NCBI GenBank assembly: GCA_029891345.1
Contig: CM056993.1
Coordinates: 228,420,765 to 228,484,764 of the forward strand
Source of the DNA: Dryococelus australis
Taxonomy: Eukaryota > Arthropoda > Insecta > Phasmatodea > Phasmatidae
DNA length: 64,000 nucleotides
Reading direction: 5' to 3'
The position numbers and the translations under genes were made by a program. Of the stretch, positions 1-11,900 are shown in pieces. The notes below the pieces were generated by a model, which was given only the letters and a program-made list of their open reading frames with translations, was not told the DNA's origin and searched no databases. Position 1 is the stretch's first letter. Every line of letters begins with the position of its first letter.

Positions 1-390
1 ACTTCATTGGCAGGCAAGTCAAACTCAGCCTGGAGTTTAAGATTTTAAATATTGCCATATTTGATAAATTGCAAGGAATGGCAAGATGGTAAAAATTACA
101 TAAGATCTTTCTTGTGGAATTTTAATGCAGGTTTTAAAGAGAGATTTTCCAAGTAATACCATTGAAAATGAATGTTAAGTGAGAGAATTTAGAATCCAAG
201 CTAAAATTTTGCATTCTTTTTTTTTTTTTTTTTTTTTGGCCTTATATAGCCATAGAATTGTTTGTTACGAAAGTAAGAAAATATGTATTTACTTTCCATG
301 TTGGAAATATTGTTGATAATTATTACAGAGGTGTTATTATTGTAAAATACAGTTTTATGATATTTTTAATAAGTCAATATGGGATTGGAT
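1..390. repeat. Left arm of a large diverged inverted repeat
   Basis: The first 390 bases recur, inverted and diverged, at about 5240-5615. Matching landmarks include CTCCAGGCTGAGTT near 28-41 (inverted near 5585), GCAAGGAATGGCAA near 72-85, and TTTCCATGTTGGAAAT near 293-308 (inverted near 5325). The arm may start before the window. The 4.8 kb between the arms holds a truncated gypsy copy. It could be a long-TIR DNA transposon or two inverted copies of an unnamed repeat; no transposase was seen between the arms. Confidence 0.6.
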
Positions 391-958
391 TTTCATAGAA
401 ATTTTTTTCATATAGTACCTGAGGTCCAGTAAGTGGACAGTATTTCCAAAGATAATATTTTTAAAATCTTAGGTTCTCAAAGAATCTGTCTTATAACAGA
501 TAATATTTCTGAAATCATAGTTTTTCAAAGAAAATGTATTGTAACATAATATTTTTGAGATCGTAATGATTTTTTTTCCATGAATATGTGTAAACTATAT
601 TTATATATACATCAAATCTATGTTTTGAGGACGAAATAAATGAAAATGGAACTGAATAAATTAACATTCTTCACACTTCATGTTTTGGAACTTATAGCAA
701 ACTGACATTCCTGACCTACTTGAGAAAACCTTTGTGTTGGTTTTTGCCATTTTTTTTACTATATGCTCAGATCATTTTTGGGACTCGGCCTTGCTACATC
801 TTTGGGTCAAGGAAGCAGCAAGGACCTGAGATGCTGCATCGTATTCTGCTATTTCTAAGTGAGTGGTTTTTGAGATTTTTCTCTGAGGGATGAAACGTGA
901 AGTGTGTGGTGTTAAATAGGTACTTGTAAATAACCTTCAGTGGTGATTATGGAAACGT

Positions 959-1942
959 TTGTTAGGGTTAATTTTATGTGTGGTACTAATTTGTATAATG
1001 TCTGCAGCAACTGCTTGGATCCAATGGTTAACCAAGTCATCACTCCTATCGATGTTGTCAGATGCTGGAGTTGATGTGGAGGAGAGTGAGACCCTTGATA
1101 ATCTACGTGGAAAGGCGCGGTCCCTGGTACAGAGGGATGGGAGCAAGGAGGCTGGTGCAGGGAACACGGCGGTGTTTGGCGAGCCAGTACCAGTTTTTAA
1201 ATTAATAAAGCATGTGCCACCCGAACTGACAGCAAAAATTCCTAAATTCACTAAAACCACTCTGGAAGCATTGGTAGAATTTTTTTGTCAAACATAACGC
1301 GGTAATTGCATCACAGCTATGTGACAGATTTTGTATGCGGTACCTTTATTAAGGGTCCCTGAAACTTTACAACCTCTCTTTGGTCAGGCTAGGGAAGGAA
1401 ACTGGAAAATTTCACAACTAATTAAGGCATGTGTAAATAAGTTTTCTAGTGAAATAGCCTTTACAAATTTTCGTTTGAGATTGCTGGAATGTCGGCAGAT
1501 GCCTGATCAATCGATGCAGGAGTTTGTTAAACAATTTTTGGGAATGGCAAATCTGTTAGCGTATCCATGCGATGAAGAATATTTTACCCAGATTATCTTT
1601 CATAATCTTCCATGGTATAGTCGTTATTTCTCTTTTGTTAGTAAACCGGCATGTTTGACTTAGTTGTTGAATTTGGTGAGCGACATGGAACAAACTATCA
1701 GGGATTCTGCTAGGGAGGTGAGATTGCTTGAGGTTAAATTTAGTGAAAAGGAAAAGTCCATGCAAAAATCAGCCAAGTCCTATTCTGTTTGCGGTAAGAA
1801 TAATCATATAGCTAAAAACTACTTTCATCGTCAGTCGGTTTTTAAAATCAATCTAAGGAAGATTCAGGTCGTGCCAAGGAGAATACTGGTACTGGGTAAT
1901 CCTAAACGCCCTCTTTCCAAGGAAATGGGGACAGGCCTGTGA
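959..1942 (+). pseudogene. gag: Gypsy gag remnant, copy 1
   Basis: Three successive open stretches (959-1297, 1331-1663, 1664-1942) together resemble a gypsy Gag polyprotein, which packages the retroelement RNA. The second stretch contains a capsid-like helical region (MQEFVKQFLGMANLL) and the third a CCHC-like zinc knuckle whose last cysteine is replaced (KNYFHR). The same order and wording occur on the minus strand at 10851-11692 in copy 2, which supports the assignment. A frameshift near 1300 and a TAG near 1662 interrupt it. Confidence 0.7.
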
Positions 1943-2389
1943 AGGGAAGGTAGTTGTGGGCAAAATCGATCGTCCTAAAGATATTGTATGTTTTAATTGC
2001 CAACAGAAGGGCCATTTTAAAAGTAATTATCCTGTGAGTAACAGTAATATTGGGGATAAATATTCAGTGCAAATAATGTCTTTTGAGCGCCGTTACGAGT
2101 AACTGTGCATTACTGTGGCGATAGCTGACACACTGAAGCATCATGCTCCCTTATCAATTAAGGTTTTTGTAATTTTCTGTTGAAGGATTTGCTCAAGGGA
2201 CTTGTTAAAGTACATCGATGGGAAAAACTATATTTCGCTATGGCTAATGGCGAGTACTTAATTCCAAGGTTTTGGATATTTTTCAAATCAAGATTGCAAA
2301 TTTTGCATGGAAATTTTCTTTTCGAATTTTGCCAGGTCTTAGCCATAACCTCATGCTGTGAGTGGATTTAGTTAGGAAAACCTGTATCT

Positions 2390-2857
2390 TTGTTGAATGT
2401 AACTCAGGAAAATCTGACATTGGCTTTCTTCCCTTCTCAATCTATTGAGGTAATATCTAAGAAATTTAGTACTTACGAAATTTCGGCAAAATCTGTTCAT
2501 TGTAAGGTCTATAGTCAAGAAAAACCACTTCACCAGCTCCAGAGAGATTTCTCTGATGTGATTACAAATAATTTAGGCCACTATAGTAAACAGCCTATCA
2601 CCTTGAAGCTTAAGAATCATGACCGTGTATCCTCTGTGTCATATCGGGTGCTACCACCTAAAACGAAAATCTTTAAAACAATAATTTTCGAATTGGAGAA
2701 GGATGATATAGTAGAGATATCTGAAAGTAAATTTTCCAGTTCCGCTATTTTGCTCCAAAAAACACCAGAGGATTTTGGAGTAATTTGTGACTATAGAAAG
2801 GTCAATACTAAAATATATGTACACCCTTACCCTCTGCCCACTTTTCTAAGTGGCTGA
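2390..2857 (+). pseudogene. pol: Gypsy pol remnant (start of reverse transcriptase), copy 1
   Basis: This 155-residue open stretch corresponds to the segment between protease and reverse transcriptase and to the start of the RT fingers. The visible motif is VICDYRKVN followed by YPLP, as in gypsy RTs. The equivalent region of copy 2 lies at about 9800-10378 on the minus strand. It stops at 2857 and the next DNA is unrelated low-complexity sequence, so the catalytic YxDD region is missing. Confidence 0.75.
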
Positions 2858-2859
2858 AA

Positions 2860-3440
2860 TAATGGTAAACATGTATGTCATATGTGTGCTTAAGTTAAGT
2901 ATGATTTTAACCTGGGCTGTGGTAGGTTAGCTTATGGTAGGTTATAACTGATTTTTCTGGCCTTCGGTTGATTAAGGTAGGTTAGGTTTTTCAGGCTGTA
3001 GTAGGTTAAGTTATGTTATTTTCACAGATGGTAATAACGTTTGTGTTAGATTAAGGGCAGGCCTCAGCTGTATAGTTGCTTATTATACTTGAGTTATGAT
3101 GGATATTGTGGTTGGTGTATTGGGTGGTGCATTCGATTAGTAGTACTGAATTTTCTTTTTCTTTAGTTATATTAGATGAGCTGTTTGATGGTCTGGTATG
3201 ATTTGGGTTATAATGGGTGGTTAGTTAGTATGGTGGTATAGTGACTAGTATATATTTGACTGGTGTCGACCATTAGAACATAAGTATGTACAGTAAGTCA
3301 TTTTTTCCTGTAGTCAGTGTGGACTGAATTATTAAAGTATGGTTGAGCTATAGTAAAAGTCATGTACGATGAGTATATTTCGTACGATGTTGGTTGGTAT
3401 AGTAAATAGTATGCATGAGTTACAGTGGCTGGTATGGCAC
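2860..3440. repeat. Low-complexity TAGGTTA-rich tract
   Basis: Repeated GGTAGGTTA / GTAGGTTAG words (about 2918-3010) followed by GGTATAGT-like words to about 3440. The motif is a degenerate relative of the arthropod telomere unit TTAGG, but the copies are too scattered to call a telomere array. No gene is seen. Confidence 0.4.
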
Positions 3441-5239
3441 CTGTGCGCGGGTATGTAAGCAGGCAGTTCCTTTTTTGAATGTTTTTGTAGTATATTTTTA
3501 TAATACATTTTAAACATAAAAATGAATTTTTGTTTTTTATTAAAACCTCTATTGTCAGGTAACAAGTGTATCTTCCACGGTTTAAAAATATCACAATAAA
3601 GTAAATACAAGTCTAATACCTACAGTTATGAAGACTTAAACATGTATTCCAGGAGATAGAAAATTATAATTGCAAACTGAATTTCACGAGCCTGGCCCTA
3701 AGAAATAGCAAATAATATTCACTTGCTACTATAAATATTCGTTTGCTTACATCCCAGCTAGCGAAAAAAATTCTTTCCTCTACATAATTATTTTTAAAGA
3801 ATATATAAATAACGATCAATCAACAAACAATGCTAGTATATGCCTATAATACTCCGAAAGTAAGAAAAGGTTTTTATACAACACTCGCCTTTAAAAGTTT
3901 TTAAGATGGTAAATATTATGAATTTAATTGAAAAATTCTCCAATAAATGTGGTTATGTACCATATAATTTGGCTGAAAAGATATGTAAATATATTAAAAC
4001 GAAGTAATGGCAGCCTCTTGGTTTTGGTGGCTATTATACATTTAAGTATTGCTGTCCATGGTTGCTCTGTAGATCTTTGTTCAAATGCCTGGCTTCTATT
4101 CAAGAGGTCGTTAATGAACCAATGTTGCATTAAAAATTCATTTTCGATACAATTTACAGTACTTTTTAAAATTATTTCGGCATTTTTCAAAATAAAATTA
4201 AAATTAATTTTAGTAAAATAATTCTACTTATTTATAAATGCATCAACTCCTAGTTGTTTGATCGTTTTGACAAGGCTGCATAGCGGTACGAGTGATCACG
4301 GTCATTGCCCCCCCCCCCCAAATTCCTATCAACCAGTTGCATCGTGTTGTCGCCTGCCACACGCACCTGTCATAATAGGTGCGTCTGCCTCACATGACTG
4401 TAATGAGAGAGACAAGTGAAAATGGAAAGAGAGAAAGAGATGCAATAAGACAGAGACAAGAGAGAAAGGAAAGAGATAAAGAGAGATAATAAAAGAGACA
4501 AGAAAGAAAGAGATTAAATGAAATAGAAGAGTGAAAGAGAGTAAGAAAGAGATAGACTTAGAGAGACAAGTTATAAAAAAAAAGAGAAAGAGACGTATAT
4601 ATTTAAAATTTTACAAATTTTTCATAATATTTTTTATAAATTTATTGCTTTTAAAACCAAAAAATTATGGTCTTAGCAATCGGTTACGTAATCGATATGG
4701 CATCATAAACGTATGCGCCACGAAAAGAGGAATCCGGTAATATATAAAGCTCAATACTTTCAGACACTTGCACCATCCTTGACCGAAGAACGTAATGCTG
4801 GAATTACCCCAATCTCAAAAGATCTGAGCACTAAAGAACAATGACAAAAATGCCGAAAATATAAGTTTTCTTAAGTAGGGCAGGAATATCATTAGTACGT
4901 GAAAAGTTCAAAACATGATCTATGGAAAAACTTTCTTCTATTGAATTCAACTCTAACTTCTAGTTTTCAGCAAACATCGACCTTTTCTTTAAACATTATC
5001 ATCTCCTTCAAACATTTTAAATAGTAATACAAAATTTTATAAATGTGTATATCTTTACACAAACACTTAGGGAGAAATAAACTCAAAAATATTTGCTGCC
5101 CTAATGCAGTAATTTCATACTACCTCCCAAATACCGGAATAATTTAGGTACAAATTATTTCTAAAGAATCTTACCTGTACAAAATATTTGGTTAAAAATC
5201 AAAGCAAATCTAAATTTCAATAAAAATATATTAAAAGGC
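3441..5239. other. No gene seen; simple repeats
   Basis: AT-rich sequence with only short chance frames. It contains a run of 12 C at 4308-4319 and a purine-rich GA/GAAA tract at about 4405-4600. Nothing else was recognised. Confidence 0.6.
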
Positions 5240-5615
5240 AACATTTATGGCCAGCAATGTTTGAATACTGGCTAAAAAACAATCCAAAAGCCAGTCTATA
5301 ATAACGCCTGTATATTACCAGAGAAATTTCCAACATGGAAATTATATAATTTCTTTTCAAAGTGATTATTCATTCTCTGGCTAACCAGCCAACTAAAAGT
5401 CATGTAAAACATAACTTGGTTTCAAATTATTTCCTTTTGACTCACCTTACATGTGTCTGGCAAACACCCATTTTGAAAATGTCTTTCAAATTTCAATTAA
5501 ATTTCATATCATAAGTAATTTTGCCATTCCTTGCACATTTATAAAATCTGCAATAGCGAAAGTTATATAAATAATCTTAAAAACTCCAGGCTGAGTTCAC
5601 TTGCCTGCCATTTAA
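5240..5615. repeat. Right arm of the large diverged inverted repeat
   Basis: Reverse-complement counterpart of bases 1-390, best preserved at 5320-5345 and 5515-5612, with many small insertions and deletions between the arms. The outer edge is close to 5613, after CACTTGCCTGCCA. Confidence 0.6.
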
Positions 5616-7218
5616 TACAATGCTTTGCAAAATATTAATTTTCTCCTCTCGTCCATTGACCAAAGCAACTGCACACAAGTAAAGAGCCTTAACTTTCGAG
5701 GAGAAAATACAATTGGAAAAACATCACGTTTCTATACCCAGACGACTGCCCAGAAACAAACTTAAAACATTAAATTGTCATTTTTCAGATTCCAGTCAGA
5801 ATTATATTTGCAAGCAACATATATACTTGGAAAATTTTCGTTCAGTTGGGCATCTAACCTTGCATCAAAGTGACGTCATGACCTACCGTTTGAAGAACCT
5901 AACATTGTGTAATAAGATAATATTCAAGTTTCATATCTTATGATAATGGATGGTCCCTCGAAGCCGATCGTCTGACTCTGAACGAACATTTTTCCACAGT
6001 ATTTATAAAATCTCAAATCATTTAACTGTTAGAAGGATGAACATTATTCAACCTCCAATGATATAACATTATTTAACCCTACAGATACAACAGCCAATCA
6101 GGGTGTAGTTGACCAAATATTGAACTGTCAACATTAAAACTTGTTAGTGGGAATATCAAAGTTCAATCTGCAGTAGAGGTGTCTTAAAAATGAACTTTCA
6201 TTCCCAGAATTTTTCTGCAAAAATTTCTAAATAAGGGAGACACTGCATCACACGATCGTCGGTTTGAACTGCGTGCTGAATTTCGGCGCAGGTGACAACG
6301 CACCCCTGCCTGTTGGGGAAGGGTGAAGCAGGTGTGTGAACTAAGTGCCTCAGTTGTTCCGAGCGCCATGCTGCTACTTGTTGCGCCGACGCCGGCTGTG
6401 CATTCATTGTGACCAAGTGCTGTGAAAAATTTATTTCTGCCATGCCGGACCAAAACGTCACCAGCGCGCAGCATACAGGTTACAAACATATAGTTTGTAA
6501 GTAAAATCGGAGTAATCATATAAATTTTTGTCCATAATTTCACTTTCAGTACTGTTGTGTTTATGTAGGTAACGAACTTCAAACATTGAACATTTGAATT
6601 CTTTTGTTGGGGGGGGGGGGGGCATGCCAGAGACAACAAAATCACATAGATTATCATGGAGTTATCTCACCCTACCCCCCGCATACTTGAAGAATACTGC
6701 CAGTGAGAGAAATCTTCAGGAACCCAGGACAAGCTGGCCAGCCTCGAAGTAGACTCCAACCACTCCTCTTCATTCACCATATCCTTGCGGAGAACGATCT
6801 CCACTGGACCAAACAAGAACACTTGCGCAAAAATATGATCCATTATTTTCAGACAAAAACAAGAGTACCTTCCCAGCTGCGATGAAAAATAAAGTGGGAA
6901 TACCCAAATGATCCTCCCAAAATCTGACGAGCCTCCACGAGGCAGAGATGTCGCTATTGTAAGACAATATCTTGCAAATACAAAACTGATTAAAACCCTT
7001 TCTTATTATCTCAATTAAAGAACAAAGTACACAATCAATATAAATACAAAACCCTCTTATATCCTACAAATTGTCAGTGTCAGCCCCGAGGGAGTGTCCA
7101 AAGACTGACATAAAGATAAAAAACATACAAAACATAACCCCAATAAAATACAAGGAAATCTTTAAATGTCACATATCGACACTCTTACACCTAAAAACTA
7201 TTTATCAGAAAATATCTT
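5616..7218. other. No gene seen; G-run and possible 3' flank of gypsy copy 2
   Basis: Short frames here look like chance. A run of 14 G occurs at 6609-6622. The stretch 6700-7218 lies immediately downstream, in minus-strand sense, of the gypsy integrase C-terminus, so it could hold the 3' LTR. I found no matching copy at the other end to prove that. Confidence 0.5.
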
Positions 7219-8309
7219 TCAGTGGTTGCCAAAAATTCTAAGTGCTCCAACCAAGTGGGAAGTACACATCTTCAACTGTGTCACATGACACTTAATTAGT
7301 GCCCCTGCATGAGCTATATCCTCGAGGATCACAGTAATGGGAATAAGAAATCGCAACATACGGAATAGTCCTTGGCATTTCGGAGCTAGTTTAGCACTAA
7401 AATGTGCTGCCCTACTACTAAGATAATACGTCTCAACCATTAGCTTATCCCTCACCTGAAAAGATACAGTACCATCAGCATATACTTACCTAGCAGCCTG
7501 TTTAGTATGATACTGTCGCAAACTTTTGAGTGGCCTAAGCCTACACAAATCTTTTTTGTTGACAGCCTCCCAACATAAACGATGCAAGTCCCAAACATGA
7601 ATAAGAGGATGAAACAAACTCCTTCCAAAGAAAACCTCAGCTGGAACCTTACGTGTAGCAACATTGATAACATTGTTAAAGGCTAACAAAAGTTGATATA
7701 ATACCAGATCCCATTCTTTATGTGAGCCAGTCTGAAAGGCTCTCAAAGCTATCTTGAGGCTTCGATTATATATTTTGACTAAATTAGCCTTGGGATAGTA
7801 AGGCGTGGTCTGCAGCAACTTCACTCCCCAGGCAAAGGCAACATTTTCATTTAAACAGACCCGAAGTAAGTAGCATTGTCAGTAACAAGGCTCATGGGTG
7901 ATCCAAATACACGAAACATCCATTGTCTGAGAATTTTACAGATTTCTACTAATTTTGTGGATCTTAAAGGGGAAAAAACACAACATTACTGAAACTGTCT
8001 ACCACTATAAGAGTTGATGAAAACCCAGCAGTGGTGCGTGGTAAAGGACCGAAAAACCTCTAGATATACACATTCCCATGGAAACATAGGAAACCTGGAA
8101 CTATAGGGACTAAAGATTTTTGCATTACGGCATTTAGCCCTTTGAAAGTCAAGACAATATATGAAAAGATCTTCAATTTCCTTACTCATCCCGGGCCGAA
8201 AGAACATCTCATTTATTCTGGGCACAGTCTTGTCCTGTCCCAGATAGCCCCCCAAAATATGTATTATGATAGTACTGGAAAAGTAGGTCACATAAAGCCA
8301 TGGGAACAA
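7219..8309 (-). pseudogene. Gypsy integrase remnant
   Basis: The integrase would insert the element's cDNA into host DNA. The segment 8309-7986 holds the zinc-binding H2C2-like region (FIYCLDFQRAKC) and part of the catalytic core. The segment 7824-7486 holds the core's C-terminal part (TPYYPKANLVKIYNRSLK, where related proteins have Gly-Glu; here the sequence is degraded). The segment 7455-7219 holds the C-terminal domain (YYLSSRAAHFSAKLAPK). Frameshifts split the three segments. Confidence 0.75.
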
Positions 8310-8438
8310 AAAATGTTCATCATAAGGTTTTAGGATCCACGTGTCCTATAAATCCTTTCCTAACCTCATATTGCCTCCCTTTTCCGGTATCAATCTCAGT
8401 CTTAATCTGACACACAAAGGACCACTCTTCTGGTGATG

Positions 8439-9185
8439 CTATAAACTCACATAGGTTTGAGGGAAACCCTGAAGAACCTTCAGAGATTCCCTTTCAGAAC
8501 TCTGTTCCCTACTCTTAGATATCACAACCCCGGATTCACAAATATATCCTGCCAGAGTAGTTTGCACAGACACATTATAACCGACTCTGGAGTCAAATAT
8601 CCAACTAGATGACACAATATAATTTACACTATCACTACAAATTTCAGTTTGACTGCCAGAATCAATATGAGCACTAGAAATTACGAAATAACCAAATGAA
8701 CCATCAATATTAACACTAGAAATCCCAGGAGAAAACACTTCAACCTGCTTTACACTCACAGGCTCTGAGGTCTCAGTACAAAATTCCTGTGGATCGAACA
8801 TATGGGTTAGAGCATCAATTACCCCATTGTTGACACCTTTCATATGCTGGACCATGAACTTAAAACAAGTGAGCCGCACCAACAAACAGACCAACCGTCC
8901 AACAGGTTTATTTATGGAAGAAAACAGGCTTATTGCTTGATTGCCAGTATGCAAGGTTAACTCCGCACTTTCCAGATAATCCTTGTATTTTTTCATGCCA
9001 TAAATGGCAGCAAGGACTTCTTTTCCACGATCGGAATATTGTCTTTCTGCAGAGCTTAATAAGCTACTAGCATGAGAAACTGGTGCTAGACCACCATTCA
9101 ACTGTTGGCACAACACTTTCCTTAATGCTATCGAATTCGCATCTACTTGTAAGATAAAGTGCTGATCGAAGTGTGGCAACTGCAA
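8439..9185 (-). pseudogene. Gypsy RNase H domain remnant
   Basis: A 248-residue open stretch. Its first 130 residues match an RNase H domain of gypsy elements: FILQVDANSIALRKVLCQ near the start, then RQYSDRGKEVLAAIYGMKKY, and a terminal HMKGVNNGVIDAL. The rest is a linker towards integrase. In life this domain degrades the RNA of RNA:DNA hybrids. It is disconnected from RT and integrase by frameshifts. Confidence 0.75.
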
Positions 9186-9295
9186 AACTGGAGGAGTGGA
9201 GATCTTCTCCTTAAGTAGGCAGAATGCATGCCATTTAAATTCCTTCAGTTAAAGTTAACCCTTTTTCTCTTTAATGTATTTAGTGGTTCAGCTAT

Positions 9296-10378
9296 TTATT
9301 TGAAGTCGGGAATGAATTTTGAGTAAAAATCCATTAAGCCGATGAACATACCAACACCCCATAGATTTTTGGGGACAGGAAAATTAACTATGGGTCTGAT
9401 CTTTTTGGGGTCCATTAAAAGGGTCTCTTCAGAGATGACGAAACCAAGGTGTCTGACATAAGTCTTCGCCCATGTCACTTTATATGGATTGACCGTTAAT
9501 CCCAATTCCCTCAAAGCTGTAAGAATAAAAGTCTCAAATGTTCTAGATGATCCGGGAAGGTTTCGCTATATTCACATACATCGTATGAATAGGTAAACAA
9601 AAACTCATATTGATACTTCCTTCACACTTGAAATAACACACGCGACATGGTTTAAGGTCCACAATTTACACCCGTTGGAAGTCGCTCCCACGATAGAGTC
9701 CCCATGAAGTAACAAATGCCAATACCTCGCGTGAATCGGGGTGCAAATCACATTGTAGAAAGGCAGAATTAAGATCGGACACACAGATATATCTCGCCTT
9801 TCCTACAAGCTAGAATACATTTTCAATGGTTGGCAATGCGTAAGGGTCTACATAGATCTTATTATCGACTTTTCTATAGTCGCAAATGACTCAAAATTCC
9901 CCTGGTGTTTTCTTTGGGAGCAAAAAGACAGTACTAGAAAAATTACTCTCAGATATCTCCACTATATCTTCCTGCTCTAGATCTGAAATAATTTGTCAAA
10001 TATATTCGTTTTTGGGGGTGCCACCCAATATGGCACCGAGATTACAGGGTCCTGATCCTTAAGCTTCAACACAATAGGCTGTTTACTATAATGTCCTAAG
10101 TTATGGGTAATCATATCGGAAAAATCCCTCTGTATCTGTTTTATTTTACTTTCTTGGCTATTATCCTTGAAGTGAACATATTTTACAGAAATAGCAAAAG
10201 TGCTAAATTTCTTAGGTATTACTTCAATGGGCAGGGAAGGGCAGAAAGCAAACGTTATTTTTTCCTGGGCTACAGTCAGCAGAGCTTGGGTTTTACCAAA
10301 GAAATCAACTCCAATCATAAGGTCGTGACTAAAACCAGGCAAGATCCAAAAAGAAAATTTCAATGAAAAGTTATGCAA
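9296..10378 (-). pseudogene. pol: Gypsy reverse transcriptase remnant
   Basis: The frame 10378-9977 carries the region after protease (HDLMIGVDFFGK) and the pre-RT segment. Between 9977 and 9560 the RT core is legible in pieces (CDYRKVD, then SDLNSAFLQ near 9780-9750). The frame 9514-9296 holds the distal RT segment (VRHLGFVISEE). The region where YxDD is expected, near 9575, reads without the two aspartates, so the polymerase is dead. Confidence 0.75.
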
Positions 10379-10488
10379 TCTTGATTTTAAAAATAGCCAA
10401 ACCCTTGGAATTTATCACGTCCCCTTTGTGATAGAAAATCCCAGTTATTCCCCTTGGCATACCTTAGCAAGTCCCTTGGGCAGACTAT

Positions 10489-10941
10489 TCAGTATAAAAT
10501 TACAAAATCTTTATTAATAAGAGAACAGCATGCTCCAGAATCAAGCAAAGCCACCACTACTATTTGGTCAGCATTCGCCACAAGAATGTACAGTAATTCA
10601 TAACGGGGCTCAAAAGACATTACTTGCACTGAATGTTTACCCACAATATTACTATTACTCATAGGACAGTAATTTTCAAAACTACCATTCTGTTGGTAAT
10701 TGAAACAAACAATATCCTTATAACAATATATTTTACTTACAGCTACCTTCCCGTTACGGGCCTGCCCTCTGATCCCCTGAAAAGATAATGTCTGGAAATG
10801 CCAAGAACGAGTAGTCACATTGGCACGACCTGAATCTTCTCTTGATTGAGTTAAGGAACAAACAGACCGATGATGAAAACAGTCCTTAGCAATATGATTG
10901 TTCTTACCACAGACAATACAGAATGTAGCAGATTTTTGCAA
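10489..10941 (-). pseudogene. Gypsy nucleocapsid knuckles and aspartic protease remnant
   Basis: A minus-strand 150-residue frame. It begins with a CCHC knuckle (CIVCGKNNHIAKDCFHHR), followed by a degenerate second one (CFNYQQNGSFENYC). It ends with a retropepsin active-site triad (ALLDSGACCSLI, about 10552-10517). The protease would process Gag-Pol. Confidence 0.8.
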
Positions 10942-11692
10942 AGTCTTTCCTTTTCACTAGATTTAACCTCGGGCAATGCGGCATCCCTAGCACAATCCCA
11001 AATAGTTCGCTCATCATCTGTCACTAATTTCCACAGTTCTGACAAAGATGCAGGTTTAGTAGCAATACAAAAGTAACGGCTATACAGTGGATGGAGATTA
11101 TGGAAGATAATCGGTGTAAAGTATTCTTCCTGATATGGATACACTAACACATTTACCATGCCTAGCACTTGTTTAACAAACTCCTGCATTAATTGATCAG
11201 GCATCTGCCTGCATTCAAGCATTCGCAAGCGAAAATTTCTGATAGCTATTTCACTTGAGCACTCATTTAAACAGGCTTTAATTAGTTGCGGAAATTCTCA
11301 ATTTTCTTCCCTAGCCTGGCCAAACAAAGACTGAAAATTTTCAGGGACCCCGAACAAAGCTATGGCATACAAAACTTGCCGATCACAAAGCTGTAACTCG
11401 ATTACCGCGTTAAGTTTATAAAAAAATCTGGAAACCCGTATAGAATGGTTTTAGTCAGTTTCGGAATCTTTGCTGTCAATTCTGGTGTCATATGTTTAAA
11501 TAATTTAAAAACTGGGATTGGCTCACGATGCACCACCGTGTTTCCTGCACTAGTCTCCTTGCCCACATCCTTCCGTACCAGGGACCACGCCTCCACCTCG
11601 ACTCCTGCGTCCAACAACATCACAAGAAGTGAAGACTTGGAAAGTTGTTGTATCCATGTTGTTGCTGCAGACATCATGCAAATTAGCAACAT
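10851..11692 (-). pseudogene. gag: Gypsy gag remnant, copy 2
   Basis: Frames 11692-11402 and 11228-10851 correspond one for one to copy 1 (SAATxWIQxLxKSSLL near the start, MQEFVKQVLGMVNVL in the capsid part). They are interrupted by frameshifts near 11400 and 11230. Confidence 0.7.
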
Positions 11693-11900
11693 ACACAGAA
11701 ATAGTCCTGAATATTTCTTCCCTAATTTTTACTGAAAATTACTTGCCGATACTGGTTCAACACCACATACTTCATGTTTCATCCCTCAAAACAACTCCTA
11801 TACCCGGCACATAGGAAAATAGCAGAGCTGCGCAGTTACTCAGACCCTTGCGACATATTTGAAACCAACGACATAGCAAGGCCTCGTGTCTCAAGTATCG

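Larger units (their letters stand above)
780..2857 (+). mobile_element. Truncated gypsy-type retrotransposon copy 1 (leader, gag, start of pol)
   Basis: Retrotransposon fragment on the plus strand. Gag-like frames run from about 959 to 1297 and then, shifted, from 1331 to 1942. They include a capsid-like stretch and a degenerate CCHC knuckle (VCGKNNHIAK, about 1785-1815); a second knuckle (CFNCQQKGHF) lies near 1990. The pol frame 2390-2857 holds the region before reverse transcriptase and its first motif (CDYRKVN, about 2788). The copy ends abruptly after PYPLP, before the RT catalytic core. Leader sequence from about 780, containing GAGGGATGAAAC, is shared with copy 2 on the opposite strand. 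No LTR was found. Stops and frameshifts make it non-functional. Confidence 0.8.
7219..11900 (-). mobile_element. Nearly full-length decayed gypsy-type retrotransposon, copy 2
   Basis: On the minus strand the order is leader (about 11900-11735), gag (11692-10851), zinc knuckles and aspartic protease (about 10941-10489), reverse transcriptase (about 10378-9296), RNase H (9185-8620) and integrase (8309-7219). This gag-PR-RT-RH-IN order is that of Ty3/gypsy elements. Frameshifts and stops separate all domains. Leader and gag match copy 1 at 780-1942 at a similar level of decay. No pair of LTRs was recognised; a TATA-like CTCTATAAAAACC lies near 12155-12143 (minus) and may belong to a 5' LTR. Confidence 0.85.

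Noticed and set aside
2918..3010. Interstitial telomere array
   Set aside because: TAGGTTA words are scattered and not in tandem TTAGG phase.
6184..6657. 157-residue minus-strand frame
   Set aside because: Begins across the poly-G run and shows no protein-like pattern.
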